Shown in pieces: positions 1 to 10,967 of a DNA stretch of 64,000 nucleotides; position 1 is the first letter of the stretch, and the number at the start of each line of letters is the position of its first letter. This DNA is from Mycogone perniciosa. Lineage: Eukaryota > Ascomycota > Sordariomycetes > Hypocreales > Hypocreaceae. The stretch lies in the NCBI GenBank assembly GCA_025331125.1, contig JAOALB010000077.1, positions 124,001-188,000 on the forward strand, given 5' to 3'. The notes beneath the pieces were generated by a model. That model was given only the letters and a program-made list of their open reading frames with translations, was not told the origin of the DNA and ran no database searches. The position numbers and the translations under genes are program-made.

Positions 1-206
1 AGACCCCTTAGTGTGCTATGGAATGGTATGTATACAGTATCCAAAGCTATTCTCTTTACTCCAACCCAATCAAACCTTCCCCCTCTCCTACATACCCTCG
101 GGTTTTTCCCCTTTCGGTTTTGGGTTGTTTTGTTTCAATTCAGGCAACAAAAGTACTCATATCTAGTGTCTAGATCTATCACCTAGACGTAAAACTCGTC
201 GGGGAT
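1..206. other. Left-edge leader region
   Basis: Pyrimidine-rich sequence ahead of the SNF2-RING gene. A stop (TAG at 171-173) lies in frame upstream of the ATG at 207, so 207 is the first usable start in that exon. An earlier exon outside the window, spliced in with an acceptor near 141-143 (CAATTCAG), cannot be excluded, although the sequence just after that acceptor contains stops. Confidence 0.4.
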
Positions 207-3088
207 ATGGGCAATCTCAAGGCTCAGATCACTCCACCTCCAGGAAGCGCAGCATGTCACATTCAGAGATTCACGCCAAAAGACATGGCCAATCACATCC
301 TCCTTATGCTTCCAAACGGAGATCAGTTCGGAATTCTGCGTGGCAATATGAATACACCGCTATCTGATCTGCTACGCTCGTCGCACCTAACGCTCGAAGC
401 CGTTGCCCCATCCATCAATATCTGCAACAAGATCACCAGTGTTAACAAGGCTGGAGATGCTATTGCTCAAGTAGACATCAACATCTATGGCCCACTCAGC
501 AAGTCTAGGGAAGTTGGGGACAAGCTATCCTCTCTCAAGCTGTGGCTGCAACCACCCGACTACCATTTGAAGGAGTACAAATACGAGAATCCACATGTCC
601 TCCAGTTCCCTGATATAGAGCACACCATGCAATATGAAAACAACAATCCCGAACCCTTGACGGATCAACGAACGACGCAGGATGACGTTATGCGCCTGAT
701 CTCCGAAGTTCAAGGTTCGACGCGCAGAGCTGAAGGTTTAGAAAGAATGACCGGAGATCAGAGGCTGCAGACTGAGTTATTAGAGTAAATGCGACTTGTC
801 TGTGGACTTGAGGAGATATTTTGCTAACTTCACTCAGACACCAACAACGCGCTTTGTCGTTCATGCTACAACGCGAGTCGGGAAATGTACCAGACGAATT
901 TCGACTATGGAAACATGAATATGTCCAGGGAAAAGAGATGTATGAACCCCAATGATGAGATATGTGGACTTTTTGTTAATTGTCGTAGGTTTATTCATCG
1001 CATCACAAAGACTCGGAGCGCAATCTGCCCAGATGAAAAGGGTGGCGGGATTCTAGCCGATGAGATGGGCATGGGAAAATCACTCTCGATCCTTGCACTG
1101 ATCATTCAAACAATCGAGGATGGCTACAAGTGGTCACATGAGATCAAAGATTCAGACCAAGCCCAGAGTCGAATTAAGCGATACACGCACGCAACATTGA
1201 TCATTGTTCCCTCTGCATGTGAGGCCCTCCGAACATGGATATATGCGAAGAGCACTGAAGCTAACAAACAATAGTGTTGATAACCAGCTGGCTTAGAGAA
1301 ATCGGCATGTAGGTGTTTACCCGAAAATGTAAGGTAACGCTGACAGTAGTAGGCACCTCCATGATGCCATAAAAATCGTCAAATATCACGGCCACAATAG
1401 ACCCCGAGACTTGGAGAGACTTTCGAGAGCCGACATTGTATTGACGACCTACAAGACCCTGGCCACAGATGCTGCTTCGAAGAAGAATAACCCGCTCAAT
1501 AAGATTGGTTGGTTCAGAATTGTTCTCGATGAAGGTATATATATCTCATCATGATTTCTCATCCCGGTTTGCCACACTAATTCCTTCAGCTCATAACATT
1601 CGCCAGCCGGCTACGGCTTTCCATCGCTCCTGCTGTGACGTTTACGCCAGAGCTCGATGGTGTCTTACAGGAACTCCAATCCAAAATCGTCTTGAAGACA
1701 TCGGGGCTCTTTTTGTCTTCTTAAAGGCTGAACCATTCCACAGCCTAGCGCAGTTCAGGCGATTCCTTGTTGTCCCATTCCAAGACCGGGATGTAATTGC
1801 AAAGGAAAGGTTGGTCATGCTCTATGACTCCCTCGTCCTCAGGCGAACCAAGGATATTCTGCATCTACCCGGCCAAGAGGAGAGAGTCCGGCAGCTGGAA
1901 TTCAGCCAACAGGAGAGAAGACAATATGACCGCACGAGCAATATTCTCGCTCGTCGTATCCGGGAGCAGGTCGGTGATCCAGAAAATAGCAAATTCGGCA
2001 TGTTCCAGATCAATCTTCAGTTGCGCATATTCTGCAATCATGGCACGCACCAACAGATATTCTCGTGGAAGAGGCAGAGTGCCATAGACCGGAATGAGGC
2101 TTGGGTAGCCGAGTTTGGTCTCAACGCCGAAAGCCTTTGTGTTGGATGCAACCAACCACGTCCCATCATTAACTTCAACAACAACCGGAGAGGTTTCATC
2201 GAGAAGTGCTCACATATCTTGTGTGCAGACTGCTGGGAAGACTTTGAGAACTTTGGGGGCGATGAAGGGCTATTGCGAAATTGTCCGTTATGCCAAACCG
2301 GCCGCAACTCTCTGCTCGATACAGCCGGAGATGCAATTATGAGAGACACGGACGCGCATGCCGGTGAAGACACAGCTAATGACGCGTATTTCAACGCGGC
2401 AGGGCATTCTACCAAGATGAACGCACTCATTGAAGATGTCAGAGAGGCCATTGACGCAGATGTGACCGAAGACGATGGCAGTGTGCGGAAAACAAAAAGG
2501 TCTCCTCCTCGTTACCCAAAGCAGCTGGCGAGCGTGACTAACTTGGTTTTGCAAAGCATAATATTCTCGTGTTGGACTCGTACCCTCAATCTGATTGAAG
2601 TGTACCTTAAGCGGGAAAACATCGAGTTTCTTCGCATCGATGGCGAATGCCTACCGTCAAAGCGACAGAGAATCCTTGATCGGTTTTCTGGAATAGGTGG
2701 TCCCCAGATCATGTTAATGACAACCGGTACAGGTGCCTTCGGGTGAGACACACATCTGGCACTCCTGCATTCAACAAGATATCAATGACATCTATAGATT
2801 GAATCTCACTGCCGCAAGTCGGATCTTCATCACGGAACTACAGTGGAACCCGAGCGTGGAGAAACAGGCCATCGCGAGGGCGATTCGCATCCGACAAAAA
2901 GACAAGGTGATTATCACGCGGTATATGATGCTCAACACTATTGAGCAGGTGTGTACAGCATTTTCCAATGTGTGCATTCCGTATTGAAGGGGCGTTATTG
3001 ACTTGATGACTAGGAAATGCTATCCCAACAGAAGCACAAAGAGCAGGCGGCATTAGCGGGATTTGTGAGATCTGATGAACTGGAGTAA
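207..3088 (+). CDS. SNF2-family ATPase with embedded RING finger (Rad5/HLTF-like)
   Basis: I read eight exons: 207-784, 838-939, 989-1218, 1275-1308, 1353-1534, 1590-2742, 2798-2948 and 3014-3088. Together they give 834 aa in one continuous frame. In order: a unique N-terminal region of about 195 aa; the SNF2 entry motif HQQRALSFMLQRESG; Walker A ADEMGMGKS; DEAH restored exactly by splicing out 1535-1589; motif III WCLTGTPIQN; a C3HC4-type RING (CVGC, CSH, CADC, CPLC); then the helicase C-terminal half with TGTGAFGLNLTAA. RING insertion between the two helicase lobes is the layout of Rad5/HLTF/SHPRH proteins, which are DNA-dependent ATPases and ubiquitin ligases. Motif VI reads RAIRIRQ where the family usually has R-x-H-R-x-G-Q, so activity is uncertain. 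Many ascomycetes carry several fast-evolving paralogues of this type, and this looks like one of them rather than the conserved Rad5. A further 5' exon outside the window is possible. Confidence 0.85.
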
Positions 3089-3921
3089 GAGCGTTTATTA
3101 GGATCATGGATGACGACAGAAATAGTCGAATGTGAAGCATCTTGGAAATAGGCAATCGAGCTTTTTTGTCTTGAGTTTACTAGAAACGTGATACCAAAAG
3201 TATAGCCATATTAACATACGTACTCCGTACTTTGTAGACGGTTATATATAATAATCTTTGTTTACGAAGTACTGTGTGTATAAATATATACAGAGTAATT
3301 CTACTTTTTGTGCATATGGAACAGTGGTCAATCCAACATCCGAAGTACTCCGTAGACTGAGATAATTAATGCATGTACATGTGTCTCCAAACTCGGGAGG
3401 TCTTAAGCACGGCGATTACAATTGTGGATTTCGAACGTCTTCTGAGAAGACTAAAAATGCAGTGCTGCAGAGATGGAATGCATCCATGTACAGCAACCTA
3501 CCTACCTGTAGTATCATCAAGGCGATAGATAACACGAGTATTCTTGAAATTTTTATTCTCATGTCTATCTAGGAAGCATTGATGTTTCTAATACGATGGC
3601 TATTGGATGGCGCAAAAATATGGGATTTTCACGGAGAATATATACATCATAATCTCTCACGAATGGCCACGGATGTAGCCTACGAAGTATTCAGAGCCTG
3701 TGGTGGCTACTAAATAAGTACATATATACGAAGTATTGCTGTACATGGAAATACCGTCGGGTCTCTTTTTCATCAGATGAAGCCTGAAAGCCATTAGGCG
3801 TCGATGTGATGCAGGTAAGGCAACCTCTGGACACTAAAATTGCAGTGCATACATTTTCCAATCTGCCTCGGGCCGACTAACCAACTCCATCGATCATTTC
3901 ACCATTCCTCCAACCGTCTTC
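3089..3921. other. AT-rich intergenic spacer
   Basis: No coding sequence is supported. The stretch is AT-rich with many TATA-like runs and holds several copies of the TACTCCGTA/TACGAAGTA word family, for example near 3221-3232 and 3343-3356. It contains the 3' end of the helicase gene and the promoter of the HET gene. Confidence 0.5.
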
Positions 3922-6190
3922 TTGGCAAATATGCTCTGCCAGGCGTGCAGCTCAATACACTTCCGTCCGCTTATACCCGAAAAAGCGGACCAGTTGTTCT
4001 ATGTTCTCCATCAGACTCAGCAAGCATTTTGCCAGTCACTCTCCGCAGCATGCCATCTTTGTCTCATGATAGGCGGGAAGCTAGATACGAGGGAGAGCCC
4101 TAATGATATTTGTGAAGCACTTCAAGCTTTTATCGTTTTGATGGGACCTCGGTTGAGGTATGGAACATCGAAGGGTATACAGCCGATTGGTATAAGCGAT
4201 ATTCGCTCGGTCAGAATCATTAGTCGATTAGGAAACGCTGTGTTGGATGTGATAGAACCGATTCCAGGTTCGTCTTGAGATGGTCATAAGTGGACATCAT
4301 CAATAACCATGCTATTGTGCAGTTGCCTATTCAGTACCCTGCTGTAACTCGGATAAGTCAAATCCGAGCCCAGCATCTACTCTAAGTGGGAGCAATGGCA
4401 AACGTCAGGGGAAGCGACAAAAGAAAGCCCACAAAAAGGCTTCAGGAGTACAGACACCAACCATTAGAAAGAGCTGTGAACCAGACCTATCAACAGGTTC
4501 GCTTTCTAACCTGCGTTTAGCCCAGAAGTGGCTGCAGCAGTGCTGTGAACAGCATTCTCAATGTGGAGTCAACTTGAATAGGCCAGAAAAAACGCCTCTT
4601 CCTACTCGTCTCATCAATGTCGAGATAGCTCTTCGGCCATTCATCGAGGTAACTGGACCAAACACTCGAGGACCCTACGTGGCCTTGAGCTACACATGGG
4701 GAAGTGGTGGCGGAAGAGTTCAAACTGTGAAGAACAACTATGATTCCTATCAACAGAGTCTCCCTGTAGAAAGTCTACCCCGAACGTTTGCGGAAGCCAT
4801 TCACGTCACCCGGGCGCTGAACTACAAGTACATATGGATCGATGCTTTTTGCATCCTCCAAGATGATAAAGAGGACCAAGGTAAAGAAATACCGAAAATG
4901 GGCGATATATACCAATATGCAGAGTTTACGATTTACACTGCCGGCGCCATGAGCTCCCAGGCTGGCTTCTTTGTCAACAGAGATGCTCGCCAGTACAACC
5001 CTTGCAAAGTTTCAGTTTCGCTATCTACTACCACGGATGGTGTGCCCATTACAGGGGAGATTACTCTAGCCAGCACCTACAATGGGCCTGATTATCTGAA
5101 AAGCAGGGGCTGGATCCTCCAGGAGCGTGTATTGTCCTCTCGCTGCCTGGTGTTTAGCCAACAAATGTCATGGATCTGCACCGAAGGCGAGGCACAGGAA
5201 ACACGCCCAGTTCTGCATAAAAGGCCCCCTCATCGAAGGGACAGTGCTCTCTATAATCTTGAGAAACTTCGAACTCTGCTTTATTCTGGTCCCCCCACCA
5301 TGGCCGAGATGCAGCAAAACGGACTGCATCGATCAAGCTCCTTCGATGTGTGGTACGCTATGCTTGAGGAGTACGGCGACAAGGAGCTGTCTTGGGTATC
5401 AGACATTCTCAATGCCACCGCTGGATTGGCGACACTCTTTCACAGGGCCGTTGGGGTGACATATCTCGCAGGCTTGTGGAAAGAAGATCTTCAACATGGA
5501 CTGGCATGGTATGTCGGTCTCAACGATGAGCGACTCGTGAGTAAGGACAATATCTGGCCTTCCTGGTCATGGCCTTCCGTAGGCAAAGTCCGTATCAAGT
5601 TCCGTTCATGGAGAGGAACTATGGGTGCTGTCCCTGGTGTAGGGGCCGAATTAGTGGATGCCCTTTTTAATCCAGCTAATCCAGCAAATGCTCGTGGGGT
5701 GAACAAAGGGATTGTGACGTTGCGGGCGTCAGTGAAAAAGGCAATTCTTCAGTCCACTGTTGAATATGCGACTCTGAGGACTGAACAGAGCTATGGAGGT
5801 GCGGCATTGGGGTTTCATGTGGTAGACACGAGGGAACATCCACGATACCCTGCCCTGCTTTCAGATCCCCTAACGAAACAGCCGGTGGCGGATGTAGCAC
5901 TCGACCGACCATTTCATTCTTCTCAGGAACATTTTGGTACTGTTGCGAGTTCCAATATCGCTCCTGAGTCTTGCGAGATCCAGGTTTGGTGCTTGCTCTT
6001 GCATGTACAACGCTGTCGACAAGGCTGCCACGGGACCGTATTGGTTCTTGAAAAGAATAAGGGCGATCCTGGAGCGTTTTCCCGTATCGGAATCGCCTTT
6101 GTTAGTGAGGGAGATATTAATTGGTTTGGGATATGTGGTGAAAGCAGTGATGATGGTGAGCCCATGAAGGAGACGGTGCGAATCATGTAG
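3922..6190 (+). CDS. HET-domain (heterokaryon incompatibility) protein
   Basis: Two exons, 3922-4267 and 4323-6190, give 737 aa. Splicing out 4268-4322 joins the frame through a typical fungal pre-HET block: MLCQACSSIHF at the N-terminus, then WLQQCCEQHSQCG and LPTRLINV. The HET domain follows with its usual blocks: YVALSYTWGSG, TFAEAIHVTRAL, YIWIDAFCILQDD, GDIYQYAEFTIYTAG and, further on, RGWILQERVLSSR. HET domains are found in proteins that trigger programmed cell death when genetically different fungal hyphae fuse. Most genomes have dozens, and only a few have a proven incompatibility role. There is no NACHT or repeat domain in this protein. The start at 3922 is the first ATG in frame with the cysteine block; a slightly upstream start is possible. 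Confidence 0.9.
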
Positions 6191-6857
6191 TTAGGTATCT
6201 CCTGATTGACCTGAAAAATATGATTAGACACTATCAACTACAATCCATGATGAGGACACGGTGATACTAGCTTTCTGTTCTTGGAGGCCGCATTGGATAC
6301 TTAATCTGTCTATTATGGCCAACGACATTTAGAATCTACTGCACTTCAGGGTCCGCTTTTTATGGAACCACTCCTTTTGTTGAGCCTGGTCGGGGAAAAC
6401 AACACAAGCTTCTTTTCGAAGCACTGCACTGCAATTTTGGCTTCCCCAGAGTCGTTGCACCTCAACGACTAGCCCGCGCCATTGAAAAAAAGTGAGGCGG
6501 GCATTATTTTAGCCCTAGGACTTCCTCGACTCGGTTGACCTGCAATGCTCTTTTTTATCTGTCAAGGATTACTCCGTCGTATTTATCTAGTAGTTAGATG
6601 TTGATATCACAGATACGGAGTACTCCGTCGATAACTTGGGTATTTCACAACCTCTGTCCTTCGAGAGAGTTGCTACTCTAAGAATAAAACACAAGCATCA
6701 ACATGCCTAGGAACATTCCGACCATCCGAATCAAGCACCGTAATTTCTTTTTAGGATTGAAAGACAATACAAAGTGTCCAGATCCCTACTTAATCACAAA
6801 ATTTCCCCCAAGTCTACTACACAAACCAATCGTGTAGCTATATTGATTTATGTCCAA
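6191..6857. other. Convergent intergenic spacer
   Basis: Shared 3' region of the HET gene and the small secreted protein gene. It contains a perfect 14-nt inverted word, ACGGAGTACTCCGT, at about 6614-6627. No coding sequence is supported. Confidence 0.4.
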
Positions 6858-7145
6858 TCAACAGCCCGAACCACAGGTCCATTTGTGCCCCCAACACGAT
6901 CCAAATTCGGTATTCTTGGCACAAGACAAAGTATTCGCTCCCTCGGGCTTGCAGTCGTATCCACGGGTCGTAAGCCCATTCAGGAATTGATCGCGGTGGT
7001 GGAGGCCCGAGAAATGGCAGACGTTATCGCCGCAAGAATAATAACATCTTCCACCCCTCTCCTGACTAGCAGTGCAGGCCGTATCGCAGGCGTTGATTGT
7101 GGCTGAAAACGCCAATGCAAACACGAATGAAAGTACTTTGACCAT
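6858..7145 (-). CDS. Small secreted cysteine-rich protein
   Basis: Single exon, 95 aa from the ATG at 7145. A start 15 codons upstream (7190) would bury the hydrophobic segment, so 7145 is preferred. Residues 1-19 (MVKVLSFVFALAFSATINA) form a clear signal peptide with an Ala-x-Ala-like end. The mature part of about 76 residues has ten cysteines, enough for five disulfides, and ends Cys-Gly-Ser-Gly-Cys. It fits the general class of secreted cysteine-rich fungal proteins, which includes effectors, antimicrobial peptides and structural proteins. I do not recognise a named family, and no function is claimed. It sits alone between the HET gene and a gene-free stretch. Confidence 0.7.
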   Translation of the reverse strand: MVKVLSFVFALAFSATINACDTACTASQERGGRCYYSCGDNVCHFSGLHHRDQFLNGLTTRGYDCKPEGANTLSCAKNTEFGSCWGHKWTCGSGC

Positions 7146-9008
7146 TGTAACTAATCGAGGCAAATGATAGTTAATAATCAGGTGGTGCAAATGTAAAATT
7201 TTAAGAAATGGCTTACATGAATAGTCCCTAGTTAACGAAATAAATGGCGGGTATTGCGAATGATAGGGTACAGAGCGGGTTCGGTGTTTTGTTTTTCTGG
7301 GTTTCGCTCTTCTTATAAGTGGTGTTGAGAGCTTGAGGTCGTGACTGGAGACTCGTCCGGCTTGAGAAGGTGCACGCCTTTTATAGATGTGATGCTCTTC
7401 TTCTGTAACTCACAGTATTTATTCTCAAAAAGCATACCAGCCGACTGTCTCGGTCTCTTCAGTCGGTGATAAGATTGGCATTGGATTAGAGCCCGACTTG
7501 CAACATGGCGGCCTTTCCAGCAATGCGGCAATTGGTCTCCCCGCATCTCCAAAGCAAAAATACCGATCCGGCAGTTCACATGTCTCAGCTTTTCACCACT
7601 CACAGATAGCCTCGCTGCATCTACTCTTAGCAGTACTATCATCAGGGCTAATACGAGCCACTCGTAATTACTACGCTCAAAATGGTTGACCTGTCGGTGT
7701 AGCAATAGGAAAGTAGGCCTCGTCAATTGAGAAGGCTCTAAGACATGTAGGTAGGGCTGGCCGCGAAGTATGACGGATGTCACTCTTACTACCTTGTTAT
7801 GGAAAGGATATTCCTCCTGACTAACAATAACATGGTTGTGTTTCTTTCAGCGACATAAAGAAGAAGAAAAACAGAATCAAAGGTCTGTCAAGCTAAACCG
7901 CTACTGCAAAAGGGTAGGCCTAGTGAATTCCACAGTGGCATTAATTGAAATCAAATACTACCTTACGCAACAACGTCTGATGCCTCGTTGGGTGACTTCG
8001 CTCGCCCGAAACAGTATGCCTACTATGGCCATTTAAGTCCGGCCGGACTTCAGATGAACTAATCTCCCTAACGAAAGAAAAGGGAGAAAAGAAAAGGGGG
8101 AAACTGTCTCATCCCAGCTAAGGGAAATAGATGTGTAGTTTACTAAGTCCCTGGCAATTTTGTGACATGACTCGCCAATCTCTTGGGTCCGAAGCGTTGG
8201 TTGGAAGACATGTCTCATTGGCGCCCGTCACAATGGGGCAACTACACGATAGTCAGCCACCCTGATTGCATAGCAAGAATACCGAAAGCAAAGGTGGATT
8301 GCTGTATACTAATGATGCCGTGAGATACTGTCGCTCAAAGAATAATAAAGTCTTTTTTAGCATCTGCCTCAGCAACTCTGGCAGTCAACCCATATTATAT
8401 GAAATGAATAAGGTTGTTCAAGTAGTTCGCCCATTCGACGTCATGCTGTTTCAGGGATACCAAGAGATCATCGTCCAACACACCACATTGGACATAGGGC
8501 GTGCTTAATAGTGCTCTCTATTTGCCTTTAGATAGCAATGGCAAAAAGTCTAAGCGGAGGACGGCGAATACAAGGATGAAGAGGGGGGATTAAGCCCGAT
8601 CTGCGAGATTTTGGGCGAGTACGACAAACGAGGTCTCCGATCTATCAAGATAGAAGTGCATGGCCCAATTAAGAGGTGCGAAGGCAGTTGCAATTCCCTT
8701 TGTCCGACCCCAAGCTCTGATATAACTATGCCCAGCCACTCGTATCACTACCGTCTGCGACTCTGATAACGGTGCCTAGAATTGCGCCCGAAAAGAGAGA
8801 TTCTCCATGCCGAGGTCGTAGACAAGCTCGATGATCAGCGTGGTGGACGGTGGCGGGCGTCGCAGCATTGTCTCAGTAACCACAGGTCCAGATAATGTTC
8901 ATCTGGGCGGGACTTCAGTGATCTCGCACCACCAAAGGTCAGAAGGCAGTTGCAGCCCAATGCAGCAAGAAGAAAGCCATATCCGTTCATTCTTCAGGTG
9001 TCGTTTGG
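7146..9008. other. Gene-free accessory spacer with repeat remnant
   Basis: No gene is supported. The open frames here lack splice-consistent extensions or recognisable domains. The stretch carries one copy of a diverged direct repeat (8603-8738), and a shorter related phrase (AGGTCAGAAGGCAGTTGCAG) at about 8936-8955. Promoter sequence of the small secreted protein gene lies at its left end. Confidence 0.45.
8603..8738. repeat. Diverged direct repeat, copy A
   Basis: This segment matches 10400-10535 in the same orientation. Shared phrases include TTTTGGG followed by AGTACGA, TTCCCTTT with TCCGACCC, AAGCTCTGAT and AACTATG. Many differences are C/T or G/A transitions. No open frame is conserved, and the pair flanks the gene at 9009-10067. 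Confidence 0.55.
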
Positions 9009-10067
9009 TTACCTAGATCTAAAAGAATCCCCCAGGTCTTCACTAAAGCACCTTACATCATAACCCCAATCCCTCGGATTCAAAAAGAAAGACCCTAGCA
9101 TACTTATATCCTGATCTTGCTGAGTTGAATGGTCACCAATTAGCCTACGGATAAACTCTTTTCCTCTGCTTGCGTACTCCGTAATAGCCATGGTCTTGAG
9201 AGGAAGTAGCCTAAAATCTCCCAGATAGTTTGAACCTATAAATCCATTACTTAGGAATCCTTGGCCGTCGCTATCAGGTGACACAATCAAGTCGGATAAA
9301 ATGCTGAAATTAACAAGTGCGTTCTTGGGAACAACATCCCAACAAACATATTCATCTGCATTATTGGCCCAGCGGCGTAGTTTTGGAGAAATGGGGGGGA
9401 TACGAGTTGGCATTGATAAGCTGTCAAGGAATTCGAGCATATCGTCCACGCGCCACACGTAACTATTGTCAGGTATGATGGTAGATGTGCGAAAAATTGC
9501 CAATCCAGGAATCTGATCTTCATTGACCAAGTCACGAACTTTACAGAGACGTTGTAATGTCCATCGTAGATCTCCGCCGAGAGATATCAGTCGTGTAAGG
9601 TGTGGTGTCTCACCGGAGGCCTGCCGTTCGCGGCTGGTTTGTGTCTTATTAAGGTGCTGGTTCAGTTCCTCAAATAGTCCTCCCACCCCCATATCTTCGG
9701 CTGGGTCGCCAATGGGAATGTAAATTTCTGTTCTGGCGTCTAATTCTTGCTCAAGGTGGAGATCGGACCCAAAACTATCACAAAACTCATTCGTGGATTC
9801 ATCCCTGAATCGAGGAAAAGGATGACCGTGAACGTGGGCGCGGAACAAGTATATAGGATAAGGTCGATTCTTAGCTTGCAAATTCATGAAGTTGACAACT
9901 ATCCCTCAATTAGCAGCAACTTCCTCAAGTGGGTAGAAAAAGTGCTTCATACAAGCTTTCCACAATGCGTCCTCTGACTGAGCAAGCTTACCCGAGAGGG
10001 GTACAGTATTCCCTGACTGCTCCTCAGAGATGCTCAGTAACCGGATGTTGTCAGCAATATTCTCCAT
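9009..10067 (-). CDS. Unrecognised fungal protein, possibly DUF7587-like
   Basis: Proposed model: exon 1 from 10067 down to 9992 (ATG GAG AAT), intron 9899-9991 with a strong donor GTAAGC, a GCTAAT branch site and a TAG acceptor, exon 2 from 9898 down to 9009; 321 aa. The intron is 93 nt, a multiple of three, and reads in frame as apparent protein (ALWKACMKHFFYPLEE) until a TGA. Either the intron is real and can be retained to give a 53-aa product, or this is an old exon closed by a stop. The main part contains PIYLFRAHVHG, LTRLISLGGDLRWTL and a C-terminal FFLNPRDWGYDVR. The beginning vaguely recalls the fungal DUF7587 fold, but I am not sure. No signal peptide or membrane segment is seen. 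It lies between two copies of a diverged repeat. Confidence 0.5.
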
Positions 10068-10967
10068 CTTTTCTTCTGGAGTTGGTTGCTTGTCGCTGGA
10101 TGTGTTAACTTTGGTTTAGAGACGCTCCTGACTTTAATATCCGGACGACGATTTTGTAGGCTGACGGAGAAAAGCGTCCAACTAAACTTTCATGCTATCA
10201 AAGCCCATCGTTGCCAGATGCATCAGCGTTGGGTATAGGTGAGTCCTGAGGGGGCGAGATTCATTGGCATTCCGTTACTCAGACCGGATGTATGATATTA
10301 GTGGAAAAGAGCGATGTGACGTTATTTTTCGGTTCCAATGTTTCGATCTGATAAACAGAGGATTAGTTTAAGTATAACGAGGAGTTATTAGGCTAGATTT
10401 ATGGGGTTTTGGGAAAGTACGATAAAAATATCAGATCTATGACGATAGCAGTACATAACTCGATCAAGAAGTGCCAAGTCAATCGCACTTCCCTTTATCC
10501 GACCCTAAGCTCTGATGCAACTATGACCGGCCAGAAGATTACTGATATCAGTTATAATGTGATACAGTAGATACTGAGATCATGACGACCGTTCAGCTCG
10601 TGCACATTGTTAGACCAAATTCAGTTTCCTCCATCGCTGCGGCAGAGAGGCTCTTGGAGCTGGCTCTTAGCGCTAGTAGAGGGAACTGGATGAGACCAGA
10701 TGCTACATTAAACCACAATAAAACGTATAGCTGGCTATTGATTCGATGCAGATGAGACACACTAATATTGCTTGGAAATCGTGCCACATATCTGATAATG
10801 TCGTATAGCATATAAGGTCATTTATCCACATATATCTTGTGGGCTCACATTTTGCTGGATTGTGGTCTGGCAGATAACTATACCGAGAATGTCCACCCCT
10901 ATATACCATACCGTCGACCAAGCGTTAGAAAATAGGGACATCAATCCCAAAGTTCGTCAACCTGAAA
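10068..10967. other. Gene-free spacer with repeat remnant
   Basis: No gene supported. It contains repeat copy B at 10400-10535 and the promoter of the gene ending at 9009. Short open frames on the minus strand around 10593-10921 have no recognisable motif. Confidence 0.4.
10400..10535. repeat. Diverged direct repeat, copy B
   Basis: Second copy of the segment at 8603-8738, same orientation, about 1.8 kb away. The matching block ends TCCGACCC(T)AAGCTCTGAT followed by AACTATG in both copies. The differences seen by eye are mostly transitions, which is compatible with repeat-induced point mutation on an old duplication. Confidence 0.55.

Noticed and set aside
7313..7783. 156-aa open frame on the minus strand
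   Set aside because: No domain and no splice partner; composition like the surrounding non-coding sequence.
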